Source: Winogradskyella sp. (lineage in GTDB: Bacteria > Bacteroidota > Bacteroidia > Flavobacteriales > Flavobacteriaceae). Taken from it: a DNA stretch of 64,000 nt. Position numbers and translations under genes: made by a program. The number at the start of each line of letters is the position of its first letter. Position 1 is the first letter of the stretch. This document shows, one piece after another, positions 1 to 9,775 of the stretch. The DNA lies in contig NZ_JAOARH010000031.1 of NCBI RefSeq assembly GCF_025210595.1, forward strand, positions 1-64,000, given 5' to 3'. Under the pieces are notes generated by a model, which saw nothing but the letters and a program-made list of their open reading frames with translations, was not told the DNA's origin and made no database searches.

Positions 1-1
1 A

Positions 2-811
2 ATTTTAAACTTTGAACATCCTGTCTTAGAAACATTCAAAAGAAGTACACTTGGCTTAATTCTGTCAATGCTTCTTGTTCTAGGAATTGTTAGCTGTTTA
101 TTTTATCTTTTAAAAATCATTAAGCACCAGAAACAATTAGCCGAAGTAAAAAACGATTTAATCAGCAACATAACACACGAGTTTAAAACACCTATCGCTA
201 CTATTGGTGTAGTATTAGAGAGCATCAACAACTTTAATGTTATAGATGATAAAGAAAAAACCAAAAAATACATTAACATGTCTTCTGAGCAACTAGGCAA
301 GTTAAATATTATGGTTGAAAAATTACTTGAAACTGCAACTTTAGATAGTGACAATTTAGAACTAAATAAAGAAACTGTTGATGTGGTTGTACTTCTAAAT
401 GATTTAACGCAGAGATATAAAATTCAGTTTCCTGAAAAGGAGTTTAATGCTAGTCTTAAAGTAAAAAAACCTGAAACTCAACTTGATGTCTTTCATTTTG
501 AAAATGCTATAAACAATATACTAGATAATGCTGTAAAATATGGAGGTAAAATCATTTCTGTAGATTTAATTCCGCAACAAAATAGTTTCGATATTTTAAT
601 TTCTGATAATGGTAATACGCTCTCAAAAGCAAATAAAGATCGAATATTTGAAAAATTCTACCGTATTCCTAAAGGGAACACTCACGATGTTAAAGGCTTT
701 GGAATTGGTTTATACTACACTAAAACTATTATTGAAAAACATAACGGTTCAATAGATTTAAATTTAGCGAAAGATCTAACCACTTTTAAAATTACACTTC
801 CAAATGGCTGA
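2..811 (+). CDS. sensor histidine kinase, C-terminal part (5' end outside window)
   Basis: The reading frame is open to the first bases, so the start lies upstream; the first ATG inside the window is at 68. Visible parts are the end of a periplasmic or sensor segment, a membrane helix just after residue 22, a HisKA dimerisation domain with the phospho-acceptor motif NITHEFKTP, an N-box (NNILDNAVKYGG) and the ATP-binding G boxes (ISDNG and GFGIGL). It should autophosphorylate and pass phosphate to the response regulator that overlaps its 3' end by 8 bp. Flavobacterial pairs of this architecture resemble RprX/RprY, but the stimulus cannot be read here. The catalytic core is complete. Confidence 0.93.
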   Translation: MLNFEHPVLETFKRSTLGLILSMLLVLGIVSCLFYLLKIIKHQKQLAEVKNDLISNITHEFKTPIATIGVVLESINNFNVIDDKEKTKKYINMSSEQLGKLNIMVEKLLETATLDSDNLELNKETVDVVVLLNDLTQRYKIQFPEKEFNASLKVKKPETQLDVFHFENAINNILDNAVKYGGKIISVDLIPQQNSFDILISDNGNTLSKANKDRIFEKFYRIPKGNTHDVKGFGIGLYYTKTIIEKHNGSIDLNLAKDLTTFKITLPNG

Positions 812-1487
812 TAAAATTAAATTACTATTAGCAGAAGACGAAACTGCGTTAGGGCAGATTATAAAAGAAAGCCTTGAAACAAGGGATTTTGAAGTGATTT
901 TATGTGAAAATGGAGAAAAAGCATTTGAAAACTATCAAACAAATCATCCTGAAGTTTTAGTGCTAGATGTTATGATGCCAAAAAAAGATGGTTTTACTTT
1001 AGCTAAGGAAATTAGAGCCATTGACAACACAATTCCTATTATATTTTTAACGGCTAAGTCGCAAACGTCTGATGTTGTCGAAGGCTTTTCTATTGGCGGT
1101 AACGATTATCTTAAGAAACCCTTTAGTATGGAAGAACTAATTGTTAGGATTCACAATCTTCTTAATAGAACAAAGGTTCAAAAAATGTCAAAAATTTTAG
1201 CTGTTGGCAACTACACTTTCAATTTTCCTAAACAGCAATTACAATATTTAGAAGAAGAACCTATACAACTCACACACAGAGAAGCGCATTTATTGTTTCA
1301 TTTAATTAAGAATAAAAATCAGGTTTTAGATCGCTCTGTAATATTAAATAAACTTTGGGGAACAGATGATTTTTTCTCAGCAAGAAGTATGGATGTATTT
1401 ATCACAAAACTCAGAAAAAAACTAAAAAAAGACAATAGCATACAGATTATTAATATACGTGGCTTTGGGTATAAATTAACGGTTTAA
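804..1487 (+). CDS. OmpR/PhoB-family response regulator
   Basis: 227 residues. The receiver domain (about 5-120) has the acidic pair ED near residue 11, the phospho-acceptor Asp55 in VLVLDVMMP, the conserved Thr in IFLTAKS and the Lys in DYLKKPF. A winged-helix trans_reg_C DNA-binding domain (about 130-227) ends in the usual RGFGYKL. The start overlaps the kinase gene by 8 bp, which implies translational coupling and makes this kinase its partner. Target genes are unknown. A 138-bp gap follows, with no clear terminator. Confidence 0.95.
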   Translation: MADKIKLLLAEDETALGQIIKESLETRDFEVILCENGEKAFENYQTNHPEVLVLDVMMPKKDGFTLAKEIRAIDNTIPIIFLTAKSQTSDVVEGFSIGGNDYLKKPFSMEELIVRIHNLLNRTKVQKMSKILAVGNYTFNFPKQQLQYLEEEPIQLTHREAHLLFHLIKNKNQVLDRSVILNKLWGTDDFFSARSMDVFITKLRKKLKKDNSIQIINIRGFGYKLTV

Positions 1488-1625
1488 AAGTTCTTGCTAA
1501 TTTTTGTCTTACTTTATTTATTCAATGTCTTAAAAGTGTATTTTGCTCTACTCTAATTTTAGATTCTGAAACAAGTTTATAATCACAATCAGATTTGGTT
1601 CAATTTTTGTATTTTTCTGTTTCCT

Positions 1626-2408
1626 ATGCAAAAGTTTGTTTATTTATTTTTCATTTTTAGTTGTTCTTTACTAGCACAAGAGCAAGTACAAATTCATATA
1701 AAAGACTCAACTCACTTAAAAGCCAAAAACATTTTTGGAGTTGACACCTTTGGTACTTTATATTATTCTACAGATGATAATACGTTCAACAAAAAAACTA
1801 AAGACACTACAATTACTTACTCTAACTTTCAGCTGAGTGAAATCACTTCTGCTAACACTTTCAACCCATTAAAAATCAACCTGTTTTATAAAGATTTTAA
1901 TACCGTTGTAATTTTAGACAATCGTCTCGCTGAAATCTATAAAATAGATTTCAACACAACACCAACCTATAAGAATGTAAGTTTTGTTTCTACTGGTTTT
2001 GACAATACCTTATGGCTTTTTAATCAAGACCTACAACAACTAGAACTATATGATTACAAGAGCAACAAAACAAGGCTTAAAACTGTACCTATACAATCAG
2101 AAGTTTTAGATCTTAAAAGCGATTATAACAATTGCTATATGCTTACAAAAAACTTCTTATACATCTATAATTACTTCGGAAGTTTAATAGCCAAACACCC
2201 AAATGAAGGCTATGAAAAAATGGCTTTTAGCAAAGCTCATTTGGTACTTAAAAATGCTGAAAATTTATTTTTACTTTCTAAAAACAGCAATAAGATAAAA
2301 CCTATTGCACATTCTAATTTGTTAATAAATCAGTTTTTGGTAACGAATGAAACCTTGTATATTTACGACGACGAAATTCTACGTCACTATCAACTTAAAA
2401 CAGAATAG
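1626..2408 (+). CDS. conserved hypothetical exported protein
   Basis: 260 residues with a Sec signal peptide ending about residue 17 (SLLAQ). The remainder is a string of short beta-strand-like segments such as TLYYSTDDNTF, LWLFNQDLQQLELYDY and LFLLSKNSNKI, which suggests a beta-propeller-like fold without enzyme motifs. It ends 3 bp before the deoxynucleoside kinase gene and is probably cotranscribed with it. I do not recognise a function; a surface or periplasmic location follows only from the signal peptide. Confidence 0.8.
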   Translation: MQKFVYLFFIFSCSLLAQEQVQIHIKDSTHLKAKNIFGVDTFGTLYYSTDDNTFNKKTKDTTITYSNFQLSEITSANTFNPLKINLFYKDFNTVVILDNRLAEIYKIDFNTTPTYKNVSFVSTGFDNTLWLFNQDLQQLELYDYKSNKTRLKTVPIQSEVLDLKSDYNNCYMLTKNFLYIYNYFGSLIAKHPNEGYEKMAFSKAHLVLKNAENLFLLSKNSNKIKPIAHSNLLINQFLVTNETLYIYDDEILRHYQLKTE

Positions 2409-2411
2409 ATT

Positions 2412-3026
2412 ATGCATGTTGCTATTGCCGGAAATATAGGAGCAGGGAAAACAACTTTGACTAAATTATTAGCCAAACACTACAAGTGGGAAGCTCAATT
2501 AGAAGATGTTGTAGACAATCCATACTTAGATGATTTTTATAATCAAATGGAACGATGGAGTTTCAATCTACAAGTATATTTCTTAAATAGTAGATTTCGT
2601 CAAATCAACCAAATTCATAATAGCGGAAAAGACATTATTCAAGACCGAACTATATATGAAGATGCGCATATATTTGCTCCTAACCTTCATGCAATGGGTT
2701 TAATGACCAATCGCGATTTTGAAAATTACTCTTCGCTTTTTGAGCTTATGGAATCTTTTGTAAAAGGACCAGATTTACTTATTTATTTACGTAGTACAAT
2801 ACCAAATTTGGTAGCTCAAATTCATAAGCGTGGTCGTGATTATGAAAACACCATTAGTATCGATTATTTAAGTAGATTGAATGAACGCTACGAGGCATGG
2901 ATTACAAAATACACCAAAGGCAAACTACTTATTATTGATGTAGATGATTTAGATTTTGTTGCTAATCCAGAGGATTTAGGTGGCATCATTAACAAAATAG
3001 ATGCTGAAATCCATGGATTGTTTTAA
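2412..3026 (+). CDS. deoxynucleoside kinase (dNK/dGK-dCK family)
   Basis: 204 residues, the usual length for the family. It carries a P-loop GNIGAGKTT (residues 7-15), the catalytic/substrate motif DRTIYEDAHIF, and the arginine-rich lid KRGRDYE. The enzyme phosphorylates a deoxynucleoside in the salvage pathway using ATP; the exact base (dA, dG or dC) cannot be decided from the motifs. It lies 3 bp after the exported hypothetical gene and ends at a strong bidirectional terminator. Confidence 0.92.
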   Translation: MHVAIAGNIGAGKTTLTKLLAKHYKWEAQLEDVVDNPYLDDFYNQMERWSFNLQVYFLNSRFRQINQIHNSGKDIIQDRTIYEDAHIFAPNLHAMGLMTNRDFENYSSLFELMESFVKGPDLLIYLRSTIPNLVAQIHKRGRDYENTISIDYLSRLNERYEAWITKYTKGKLLIIDVDDLDFVANPEDLGGIINKIDAEIHGLF

Positions 3027-3034
3027 TTGAAAAA

Positions 3035-3084
3035 TTTAGATATAAAAAAACCACGTTGCTTAACGTGGTTTTTTTATATCTAAA
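3035..3084. terminator. bidirectional intrinsic terminator
   Basis: A perfect 23-bp inverted repeat (3035-3057 and 3062-3084) with the 4-nt loop GCTT. The arms contain an A7/T7 run next to the GC core CCACG/CGTGG, so a U-tract is produced on either strand. It separates the convergent kinase gene and hppA. Confidence 0.92.
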
Positions 3085-3096
3085 TGTGAAGTTTTA

Positions 3097-5388
3097 TTAT
3101 TTAGTAACTGCTGAAATTTCTAAAGTATCTTCTTTTTCTATTTCTGAAACCTCTTCATCTAAGATGATTTCCTTAGCTTGCTGAGTTTCTGTTGCAGCAT
3201 GTGCTTCGTCAGAATCGTGTCCACCTAAAATCGGTGCAATTACTAATCCGATAAGACAAGTTAATTTAATTAAGATGTTCATTGAAGGACCAGAAGTATC
3301 TTTAAATGGATCACCAACAGTATCTCCAGTTACAGCAGCTTTATGCGCATCAGAACCTTTATAAGTCATTTTACCATTAATTTCCACACCAGCTTCAAAT
3401 GATTTTTTAGCATTATCCCAAGCTCCACCTGCATTATTCTGAAAAATTGCCCAAAGCACTCCAGATACAGAAACACCTGCCATATATCCACCTAACATTT
3501 CAGCAACTAATTTATGGTTTTCTGGGTAGATTAAAATTCCTATTAATACAATTACTATTGGGAAACCAATCGTTAAAATACCTGGTAATAACATTTGTCT
3601 TAAAGATGCTTTAGTAGAAATATCTACACACTTGTCATATTCTGGTTTACCAGTACCTTCCATAATACCTGGAATCTCTTTAAACTGACGACGTACTTCT
3701 TCTACCATTTCCATAGCAGCCTTACCAACAGAACTCATAGCTAATGCAGAGAACACTACTGGCACCATACCACCAACAAACAACATTGCTAAAACTGGTG
3801 CCTTAAAAATATTAATCCCATCGATATCAGTAAATGTGACGTAAGCTGCAAACAATGCTAAAGCAGTTAACGCAGCAGAAGCAATAGCAAAACCTTTACC
3901 TGTTGCTGCAGTTGTATTTCCTACTGAATCTAAAATATCTGTACGCTCTCTTACAATTGGTTCTTGTTCACTCATTTCTGCAATACCACCTGCATTATCT
4001 GCAATAGGACCAAAAGCATCAATAGCTAATTGCATTGCCGTAGTTGCCATCATTGCAGAAGCAGCCATGGCTACACCATAAAAACCTGCAAATGCATACG
4101 ATGCCCAAATTGCTGCTGCGAATAATAGTACAGAGCTAAATGTAGAAATCATACCTGTAGCCAAACCAGCAATAATGTTAGTTGCAGCTCCAGTACTAGA
4201 TTGTTGTACAATATTTAAGATTGGCTTTTTCCCTAAACCTGTATAATATTCAGTAAATGATGAAATCGCTCCACCTACAACTAAACCTACTAAAGTAGCA
4301 TAGAACACACGCATTGAAGAAATCTCTTTTAAACCTTCACCAAAAAATTCCATTTTCATAGTTTCAGGAAGCATCCATGTAACTAATCCGAAACAAGCTA
4401 AAGCAACTAAACCAATAGATGTCCAGTTACCAATATTTAAAGCCTTTTGTACCTGAGCTTCTTTTGCATCATTAGATGATATTTTAACTAAAAATGTACC
4501 AATAATAGAAATAATAATACCAGCACCAGCAATAGCCATTGGTAATAAAATAGTACCTATACCTCCAAAGGCATCTTCTATTGCACCACCCATATCTTTA
4601 ATGATATAGTTTCCTAATACCATTGCAGCTAATACTGTTGCTACATAAGAACCAAACAAATCTGCTCCCATACCTGCAACATCACCTACATTATCTCCTA
4701 CATTATCAGCAATTGTAGCTGGGTTACGAGGATCATCTTCAGGAATACCTGCCTCTACTTTACCTACTAAATCAGCCCCAACGTCAGCGGCTTTAGTATA
4801 GATACCACCACCTACACGTGCGAATAAAGCAATAGACTCAGCACCTAAAGAAAAACCTGCTAGTGTTTCTAATACTAAAGTCATGTCTGCTGTATTTGTC
4901 CACTCTCCTCCCATAAACATCTGGTAGAATATTATAAAGAAAGCTGTTAAACCTAATACTGCTAAACCAGCAACACCAAGTCCCATTACCGTGCCACCAC
5001 CAAAAGAAATATTTAGTGCTTTAGGTAAACTTGTCTTTGCTGCTTGCGTAGTTCTAACATTTGTTTTTGTTGCAATACGCATACCTATATTACCTGCAAC
5101 AGCAGAGAATACAGCACCTATTATAAAAGCTATAATAATCATCCAATGTGTCGTTGGCACTATAGCTGCAATACCAGCTAACGCCAAACTTGCCCCTATA
5201 ACAAAAAAGGTAAGTAGTTTATACTCTGCCTTTAAAAATGCTAAAGCACCAACATAGATGTGATCTGAAATTTCTTTCATTTTACCATCACCTGCATCTT
5301 GTTTCATTATTGAAGAACGTTTTACGACCATGTAGATCAGTCCTAATACTGCCAACACTATTGGCATATATATCATGTATGATTCCAT
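3097..5388 (-). CDS. hppA: membrane-bound ion-pumping pyrophosphatase
   Basis: 763 residues, a polytopic protein with about 16 membrane segments. It couples PPi hydrolysis to H+ and/or Na+ export. The substrate and metal motifs are present: DVGADLVGK, and the Asp-rich stretch DNVGDNVGDVAGMGADLFGS. The GNTTAA motif has Ala rather than Lys at the position that, in this family, marks the K+-dependent class. The C-terminal tail of about 30 residues after the last helix is rich in Glu and Asp and looks lineage-specific. Its neighbour is the soluble pyrophosphatase gene, with a terminator between them, so each has its own promoter. Confidence 0.97.
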   Translation of the reverse strand: MESYMIYMPIVLAVLGLIYMVVKRSSIMKQDAGDGKMKEISDHIYVGALAFLKAEYKLLTFFVIGASLALAGIAAIVPTTHWMIIIAFIIGAVFSAVAGNIGMRIATKTNVRTTQAAKTSLPKALNISFGGGTVMGLGVAGLAVLGLTAFFIIFYQMFMGGEWTNTADMTLVLETLAGFSLGAESIALFARVGGGIYTKAADVGADLVGKVEAGIPEDDPRNPATIADNVGDNVGDVAGMGADLFGSYVATVLAAMVLGNYIIKDMGGAIEDAFGGIGTILLPMAIAGAGIIISIIGTFLVKISSNDAKEAQVQKALNIGNWTSIGLVALACFGLVTWMLPETMKMEFFGEGLKEISSMRVFYATLVGLVVGGAISSFTEYYTGLGKKPILNIVQQSSTGAATNIIAGLATGMISTFSSVLLFAAAIWASYAFAGFYGVAMAASAMMATTAMQLAIDAFGPIADNAGGIAEMSEQEPIVRERTDILDSVGNTTAATGKGFAIASAALTALALFAAYVTFTDIDGINIFKAPVLAMLFVGGMVPVVFSALAMSSVGKAAMEMVEEVRRQFKEIPGIMEGTGKPEYDKCVDISTKASLRQMLLPGILTIGFPIVIVLIGILIYPENHKLVAEMLGGYMAGVSVSGVLWAIFQNNAGGAWDNAKKSFEAGVEINGKMTYKGSDAHKAAVTGDTVGDPFKDTSGPSMNILIKLTCLIGLVIAPILGGHDSDEAHAATETQQAKEIILDEEVSEIEKEDTLEISAVTK

Positions 5389-5429
5389 ATTATATTTATT
5401 GTGATTAGTTATTCGCTTTTTAAACTGGG

Positions 5430-5437
5430 CAAAAGTA
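5430..5437 (-). promoter_or_regulatory. hppA -7 promoter box
   Basis: On the minus strand this reads TACTTTTG, a full match to the Bacteroidota -7 consensus TAnnTTTG, 42 bp upstream of the hppA start. I see no clear TTG at the -33 position. Confidence 0.5.
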
Positions 5438-5455
5438 CTAAATAAATGTTAATAG

Positions 5456-5490
5456 AAAAACCCTTTCACATAGATATGCAAAAGGGCTTT
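5456..5490 (-). terminator. ppa terminator
   Basis: CCCTTT (5461-5466) pairs with AAAGGG (5481-5486). On the minus strand the hairpin is followed by five T. It lies just downstream of ppa and upstream of the hppA promoter. Confidence 0.6.
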
Positions 5491-5511
5491 CTTTATTGCA
5501 CGATAACAGAA

Positions 5512-6039
5512 TTAAATCTCAAAGTCTCCGTTAGTCTTGTGATCGCTATTATTATATCTCTCAATACATTTATTAAGAATATCGTACGCTTCATCTGCAT
5601 TTCCCCAACCACCTACGTCAACTTTCTTTTCTTCTAAATCTTTATAAACTTGAAAAAAATGCTCAATTTCTTTTATTCTATGCGGATTTAAATCACTGAG
5701 ATCATTCTTTTGATTCCAAACAGGGTCAGAAACAGGTACACAAATTAACTTTTCATCTGGTCCTTTTTCGTCTGTCATATGAAATACACCTATTGGTTTT
5801 ACTTCCATAACACACATCGGAAACGTTGGCTCTGTTCCCATTACCAAAACGTCTAAAGGATCACCATCTAATGCTAAGGTTTCTGGTATAAAACCATAAT
5901 CACCAGGATACATCATTGATGAAAACAACATACGATCAAAACGTATTTTGTTAAGTTTAAAATCATACTCATATTTATTACGACTACCTTTTGGTATTTC
6001 TACTAACACATCAAATGTTAATTGGTTTTCTTTTATCAT
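5512..6039 (-). CDS. ppa: soluble inorganic pyrophosphatase, family I
   Basis: 175 residues, a normal bacterial length. The family signature DGDPLDVLVM with its metal-binding aspartates is intact, as are the N-terminal EIPKGSRNKYEYD substrate region and a conserved K..D pair near DEKGPDEK. It hydrolyses cytosolic PPi to two phosphates and so pulls biosynthetic reactions forward. It lies immediately upstream (in transcription order) of the membrane pyrophosphatase but is separated from it by a hairpin. Confidence 0.97.
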   Translation of the reverse strand: MIKENQLTFDVLVEIPKGSRNKYEYDFKLNKIRFDRMLFSSMMYPGDYGFIPETLALDGDPLDVLVMGTEPTFPMCVMEVKPIGVFHMTDEKGPDEKLICVPVSDPVWNQKNDLSDLNPHRIKEIEHFFQVYKDLEEKKVDVGGWGNADEAYDILNKCIERYNNSDHKTNGDFEI

Positions 6040-6102
6040 TTTTATCTCTTTTTTATCATTATAAATGTAGTGAATTAGACTAAAGCAATGTCTAAAAAGG
6101 GT

Positions 6103-8613
6103 TTAAAAATAAAACCCAAAACTTCCTGTAACACCAAATCGTCTGGCATCTGGATTATCTAAATAGTTTCCTCTAAAATTAAAATCTATTCGTAAAACTT
6201 TGAAGATATTAGCAACACCCACACTGTATTCATAGTAAACTTTAGAATCTGGCGCAACTAAAGGAAACTCAACAGGGTTTCCTGTTGTACTTAATGCAAT
6301 ATTTTTATCAGATAATTCTCCCCAAACTCCTCTAATACTTGCAATTGCTCTTAAATTATACTTCTTTAAAAAAGGAATACGAGAAAATAAGCGTCCATTA
6401 AAATTGTGCTCTAAATGTAGCGATGTGTAGGTATCTGTAACAAACTCATAAAAATCGAGTTGAGAGAATGTGTTATATATTGAAAAATAGGTTTGATTAC
6501 CTGGCACAACACTCAATAAAGCTAAAGGCACCTCACCATATGTTTTACCTGCTTCAACTGAAGTAGTCAACCTGCCAAAACCACCAACTTGCCATGGCTG
6601 TATATAAGAGAACTGCACTTTAGTGTAATTAAAATCACTATCAAACCAATTACGATCACCACGACTAACTTGCGCAAAAAGTCTGGCAAAATCATCATTC
6701 TTTTCTTTTCGTTCTACTCCAAAACCTGTCATTTGTCGTTTTGGAAAATAAGATAGTGACAACCTACTTTCAAACTGATTGACTTCAGAAGACACACCTG
6801 TTGGTGACTCAGAATCATTATAATCTAAACTAAATGTTGGTGATGCAGACCTTAATTGTCTAAAACTTCCATCTAATCGAATCTCAAAATTTCGCAAAGG
6901 TTCTAAGGACATTCCAAAATTAGTGAGGCTAATGTTTGTTAATTTATCATTAGATCCAGTACCTATAACGGCTGACGAAGCTAAACTTCTACCTAAGACA
7001 TCAGTAGAACTTGTAAGACTTGCTCCTATTTGTTCAACATCTCTACGTTGACCTCCAAAAACGGTAAAACGACTTTTCTTATCCAACAACCATTTACCCG
7101 AAATTCCGTATTTAAATTTATCATCTTTAAATCCATAAGCTAAAAATCCTTCAAGCCTCCATAAATCATTAGGTCCAAAATAGGTTCTTCCACCTGCTCT
7201 CAATCTCATACCTTCTACATCATTAAAACCAAACGTTGAAAAGATAGGTCCATAATCAAAATTTATACTTGGAAATTCTACATATCCTGAAGCTAAAATG
7301 CTTCCAATGTTATACAACCTTTTGAATTTTTTTACGGTCTTTAATGTATCTAACATTTTATAAACACCCTTCTCGTCTTTATTTAAAACTTCCAATCTGT
7401 TTTTCTCCCAAAAATCATCTTCTCTATTGTAAACATCTGCATCGTAATTATAAACGACCTTATCGTAGAATTTTTCTTCTTTTGGTTGATTGAATTTATA
7501 ATTATCATACAAGGTAGTTCGCTTACCATAAACTCCTCTTGATTTTTCTTTTTTATTAAAAGCAAAATCCGATAAGAAATAATCACGTTTAATTAAAAAT
7601 ACTGAGTCATTTAAAACCTCAAACTCTTGCTCTATGTAGATTTCTTTTACCCAGTTAATGTTAGCGCTTTTTGAAGCCTGAAGATTAATTTCTTTGATGG
7701 CATAGGTAGAATCGTTAACCCAAAAATCTCCTTTAAATGTAAGCTCGTTCTTTCTCCTAGGGTAATATATAATATTGTAACACCATTTATTATCTATATA
7801 AGCACTGTCTGACAGTACATAATTATAAGTTTGCACACCTGTTCTACCTATAGGGCTAACAAAACTTTTGTCGAAGAATTTTAAATAGTTATCATAAACA
7901 TTATAGTCTGAATATAAATCATCTATAAAATCTATAATCACTTGATTATTACTAAAACCAGAGTTTTTATTCCCTATTAAATCTTCACGCTTTTCATTAA
8001 TTTCATTATCACCATAAACTTTTTTTACAGACTCATTTAAGAAAATTGGCAAGTATGTCTTTCCTGTAACCGAAGAGGTATCAACCTTTTCAAAAACAAA
8101 CTCCATTCCTTTAAAAAGTTTACTTTTAATTAAAGAGCTATCTATAGTGTTAAGATCAAACTCAACCTTTTCGTACTGATCGTATTGATATTGCTTAAAT
8201 TGCTTAAGACCATTTTGACGTTTGCGTTCCCATATTTTTTTTAGAATACGTATTGCTGGGTTTTCTGAAGCTTTCTTAGATTGCTTACCACTTACAATTA
8301 CGACTTCTTTTAATGATGCTGCTTCTTCTTTTAATGTGAATTTTAAGTTGTAATTCACTTTTTTTGTAAGTGGATATTCTAGAATTTCGAAACCTACAAA
8401 TGATATTTGTAAAGCATCCCAAGTTTCTTCAGATTCTAAATAAAATCTACCATCTTCATTGGTAATAGTACCCTCTGTAGAACCCTTAAAAATTACATTA
8501 GCAAATGGTACAGGTTCATTTTGTTCATCAAAAACGTAACCACTAACCTTTGTTTGAGCAAATACAGTGAAAAATCCTAGAAATAAAAATGGGACAAGTA
8601 ATCTTAGCTTCAT
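6103..8613 (-). CDS. DUF5686 / CarboxypepD-regulatory-like outer-membrane protein
   Basis: 836 residues. A signal peptide ends near residue 19 (FTVFAQ). A CarboxypepD_reg-like beta sandwich (about 22-105, KVSGYVFDEQNEPVPFANVIF) is followed by a DUF5686 region that finishes in alternating strands and a terminal aromatic (FGFYF), as in outer-membrane beta barrels. The layout resembles TonB-dependent receptors without a plug. Function is not established for the family. It stands alone between ppa and pdhB, with the pdhB terminator directly upstream. Confidence 0.88.
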   Translation of the reverse strand: MKLRLLVPFLFLGFFTVFAQTKVSGYVFDEQNEPVPFANVIFKGSTEGTITNEDGRFYLESEETWDALQISFVGFEILEYPLTKKVNYNLKFTLKEEAASLKEVVIVSGKQSKKASENPAIRILKKIWERKRQNGLKQFKQYQYDQYEKVEFDLNTIDSSLIKSKLFKGMEFVFEKVDTSSVTGKTYLPIFLNESVKKVYGDNEINEKREDLIGNKNSGFSNNQVIIDFIDDLYSDYNVYDNYLKFFDKSFVSPIGRTGVQTYNYVLSDSAYIDNKWCYNIIYYPRRKNELTFKGDFWVNDSTYAIKEINLQASKSANINWVKEIYIEQEFEVLNDSVFLIKRDYFLSDFAFNKKEKSRGVYGKRTTLYDNYKFNQPKEEKFYDKVVYNYDADVYNREDDFWEKNRLEVLNKDEKGVYKMLDTLKTVKKFKRLYNIGSILASGYVEFPSINFDYGPIFSTFGFNDVEGMRLRAGGRTYFGPNDLWRLEGFLAYGFKDDKFKYGISGKWLLDKKSRFTVFGGQRRDVEQIGASLTSSTDVLGRSLASSAVIGTGSNDKLTNISLTNFGMSLEPLRNFEIRLDGSFRQLRSASPTFSLDYNDSESPTGVSSEVNQFESRLSLSYFPKRQMTGFGVERKEKNDDFARLFAQVSRGDRNWFDSDFNYTKVQFSYIQPWQVGGFGRLTTSVEAGKTYGEVPLALLSVVPGNQTYFSIYNTFSQLDFYEFVTDTYTSLHLEHNFNGRLFSRIPFLKKYNLRAIASIRGVWGELSDKNIALSTTGNPVEFPLVAPDSKVYYEYSVGVANIFKVLRIDFNFRGNYLDNPDARRFGVTGSFGFYF

Positions 8614-8617
8614 AATT

Positions 8618-8679
8618 TAAAAAAAATAAACTTCATCAATAACCATGCTAAACTTTAGTTTAGGCTACTAATGAAGTTT
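8618..8679 (-). terminator. pdhB terminator, two-level hairpin
   Basis: An outer stem AAACTTCAT (8628-8636) pairs with ATGAAGTTT (8671-8679). An inner stem CTAAAC pairs with GTTTAG (8648-8663). On the minus strand a run of eight T follows (8619-8626), ending a few bases before the DUF5686 start. A second small inverted repeat lies at 8683-8702. Confidence 0.65.
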
Positions 8680-8705
8680 TATAAACGTAGAAATCTACGT
8701 TTTAT

Positions 8706-9683
8706 TTATTTATACATAACTTTTTTTACTGCTTTTATAACATCATTACTATTAGGCAACCATTCTTCTAAAAGCACTGGAGAGTAAGGAGCTGGAGTAT
8801 CTGCTGTGTTTATTTTAACTACAGGAGCATCTAGGTAATCAAAGGCCTCAGATTGTACTAAATAAGTTATTTCAGTAGCTACATTACCAAATGGCCAAGC
8901 TTCTTCCAACACAACCAATCGGTTTGTTTTCTTTACAGATTCTACTACAGTTTTTCTATCCATAGGACGCACTGTACGCAAATCTATAATTTCGCAAGAA
9001 ATGCCTTCTTTTTCTAACTCGTCAGCTGCTTTATATGCTTCTTTTATAATTTTACCAAAAGACACTATGGTTACATCTGTACCTTCGCGCTTAATATCTG
9101 CAACACCAATAGGTATAGTATATTCACCTTCTGGTACTTCTCCTTTATCACCGTACATTTGCTCACTTTCCATAAAAATTACAGGATCATCATCTCTAAT
9201 CGCAGATTTTAACAAACCTTTTGCATCATAAGGATTAGAAGGAACAACCACTTTTAAACCTGGTGTATTTGCGTACCAGTTTTCAAAAGCTTGAGAATGT
9301 GTTGCAGCTAACTGACCAGCTGATGCTGTAGGACCTCTAAAAACAATAGGACACTTAAACTGTCCACCAGACATTTGTCTAATTTTTGCAGCATTATTAA
9401 TAATCTGATCAATACCAACCAAAGAGAAGTTAAAAGTCATATACTCAACTATAGGGCGATTACCTGTCATTGTAGAGCCAATAGCAACACCAGCAAAACC
9501 AAGCTCCGCAATTGGAGTATCGATAACTCGCTTAGGTCCAAACTCATCTAACATGCCTTTTGATGCCTTGTAAGCACCATTATATTCGGCAACTTCTTCA
9601 CCCATAAGATAAACGCTTTCATCTCTGCGCATTTCTTCGCTCATAGCTTCTGCAATGGCTTCTCTAAATTGAATAGTCTTCAT
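8706..9683 (-). CDS. pdhB: pyruvate dehydrogenase E1 component, beta subunit
   Basis: 325 residues, the standard E1-beta length. The N-terminal region includes MGEEVAEYNGAYKASKGML, then the thiamine-diphosphate contact region ending in GPTASAGQLAATHSQ, and a C-terminal transketolase domain with VVLEEAWPFG. With the alpha subunit, which is not in this window, it decarboxylates pyruvate and acetylates the lipoyl group of E2. A TATTTTTG promoter box sits about 23 bp upstream, so it is transcribed as its own unit here. Confidence 0.95.
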   Translation of the reverse strand: MKTIQFREAIAEAMSEEMRRDESVYLMGEEVAEYNGAYKASKGMLDEFGPKRVIDTPIAELGFAGVAIGSTMTGNRPIVEYMTFNFSLVGIDQIINNAAKIRQMSGGQFKCPIVFRGPTASAGQLAATHSQAFENWYANTPGLKVVVPSNPYDAKGLLKSAIRDDDPVIFMESEQMYGDKGEVPEGEYTIPIGVADIKREGTDVTIVSFGKIIKEAYKAADELEKEGISCEIIDLRTVRPMDRKTVVESVKKTNRLVVLEEAWPFGNVATEITYLVQSEAFDYLDAPVVKINTADTPAPYSPVLLEEWLPNSNDVIKAVKKVMYK

Positions 9684-9705
9684 TCTTTTGTTTTTAAACG
9701 AATAG

Positions 9706-9713
9706 CAAAAATA
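9706..9713 (-). promoter_or_regulatory. pdhB -7 promoter box
   Basis: The minus strand reads TATTTTTG, matching TAnnTTTG, 22 bp upstream of the pdhB start codon. A TTG lies about 25 bp further upstream (9739-9741), slightly longer than the usual spacing. Confidence 0.5.
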
Positions 9714-9753
9714 TAAATAAAAGAAAAAATAGATGACTCAAATTTCTTTAAAA

Positions 9754-9775
9754 TTTATTATGCACGCATAATAAA
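9754..9775. promoter_or_regulatory. operator-like palindrome between pdhB and etfB
   Basis: TTTATTATGC and GCATAATAAA are perfect 10-bp arms around a 2-bp centre. It lies in the divergent pdhB/etfB gap with no T-tract, so a protein-binding dyad fits better than a terminator. The binding protein is unknown. Confidence 0.4.
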
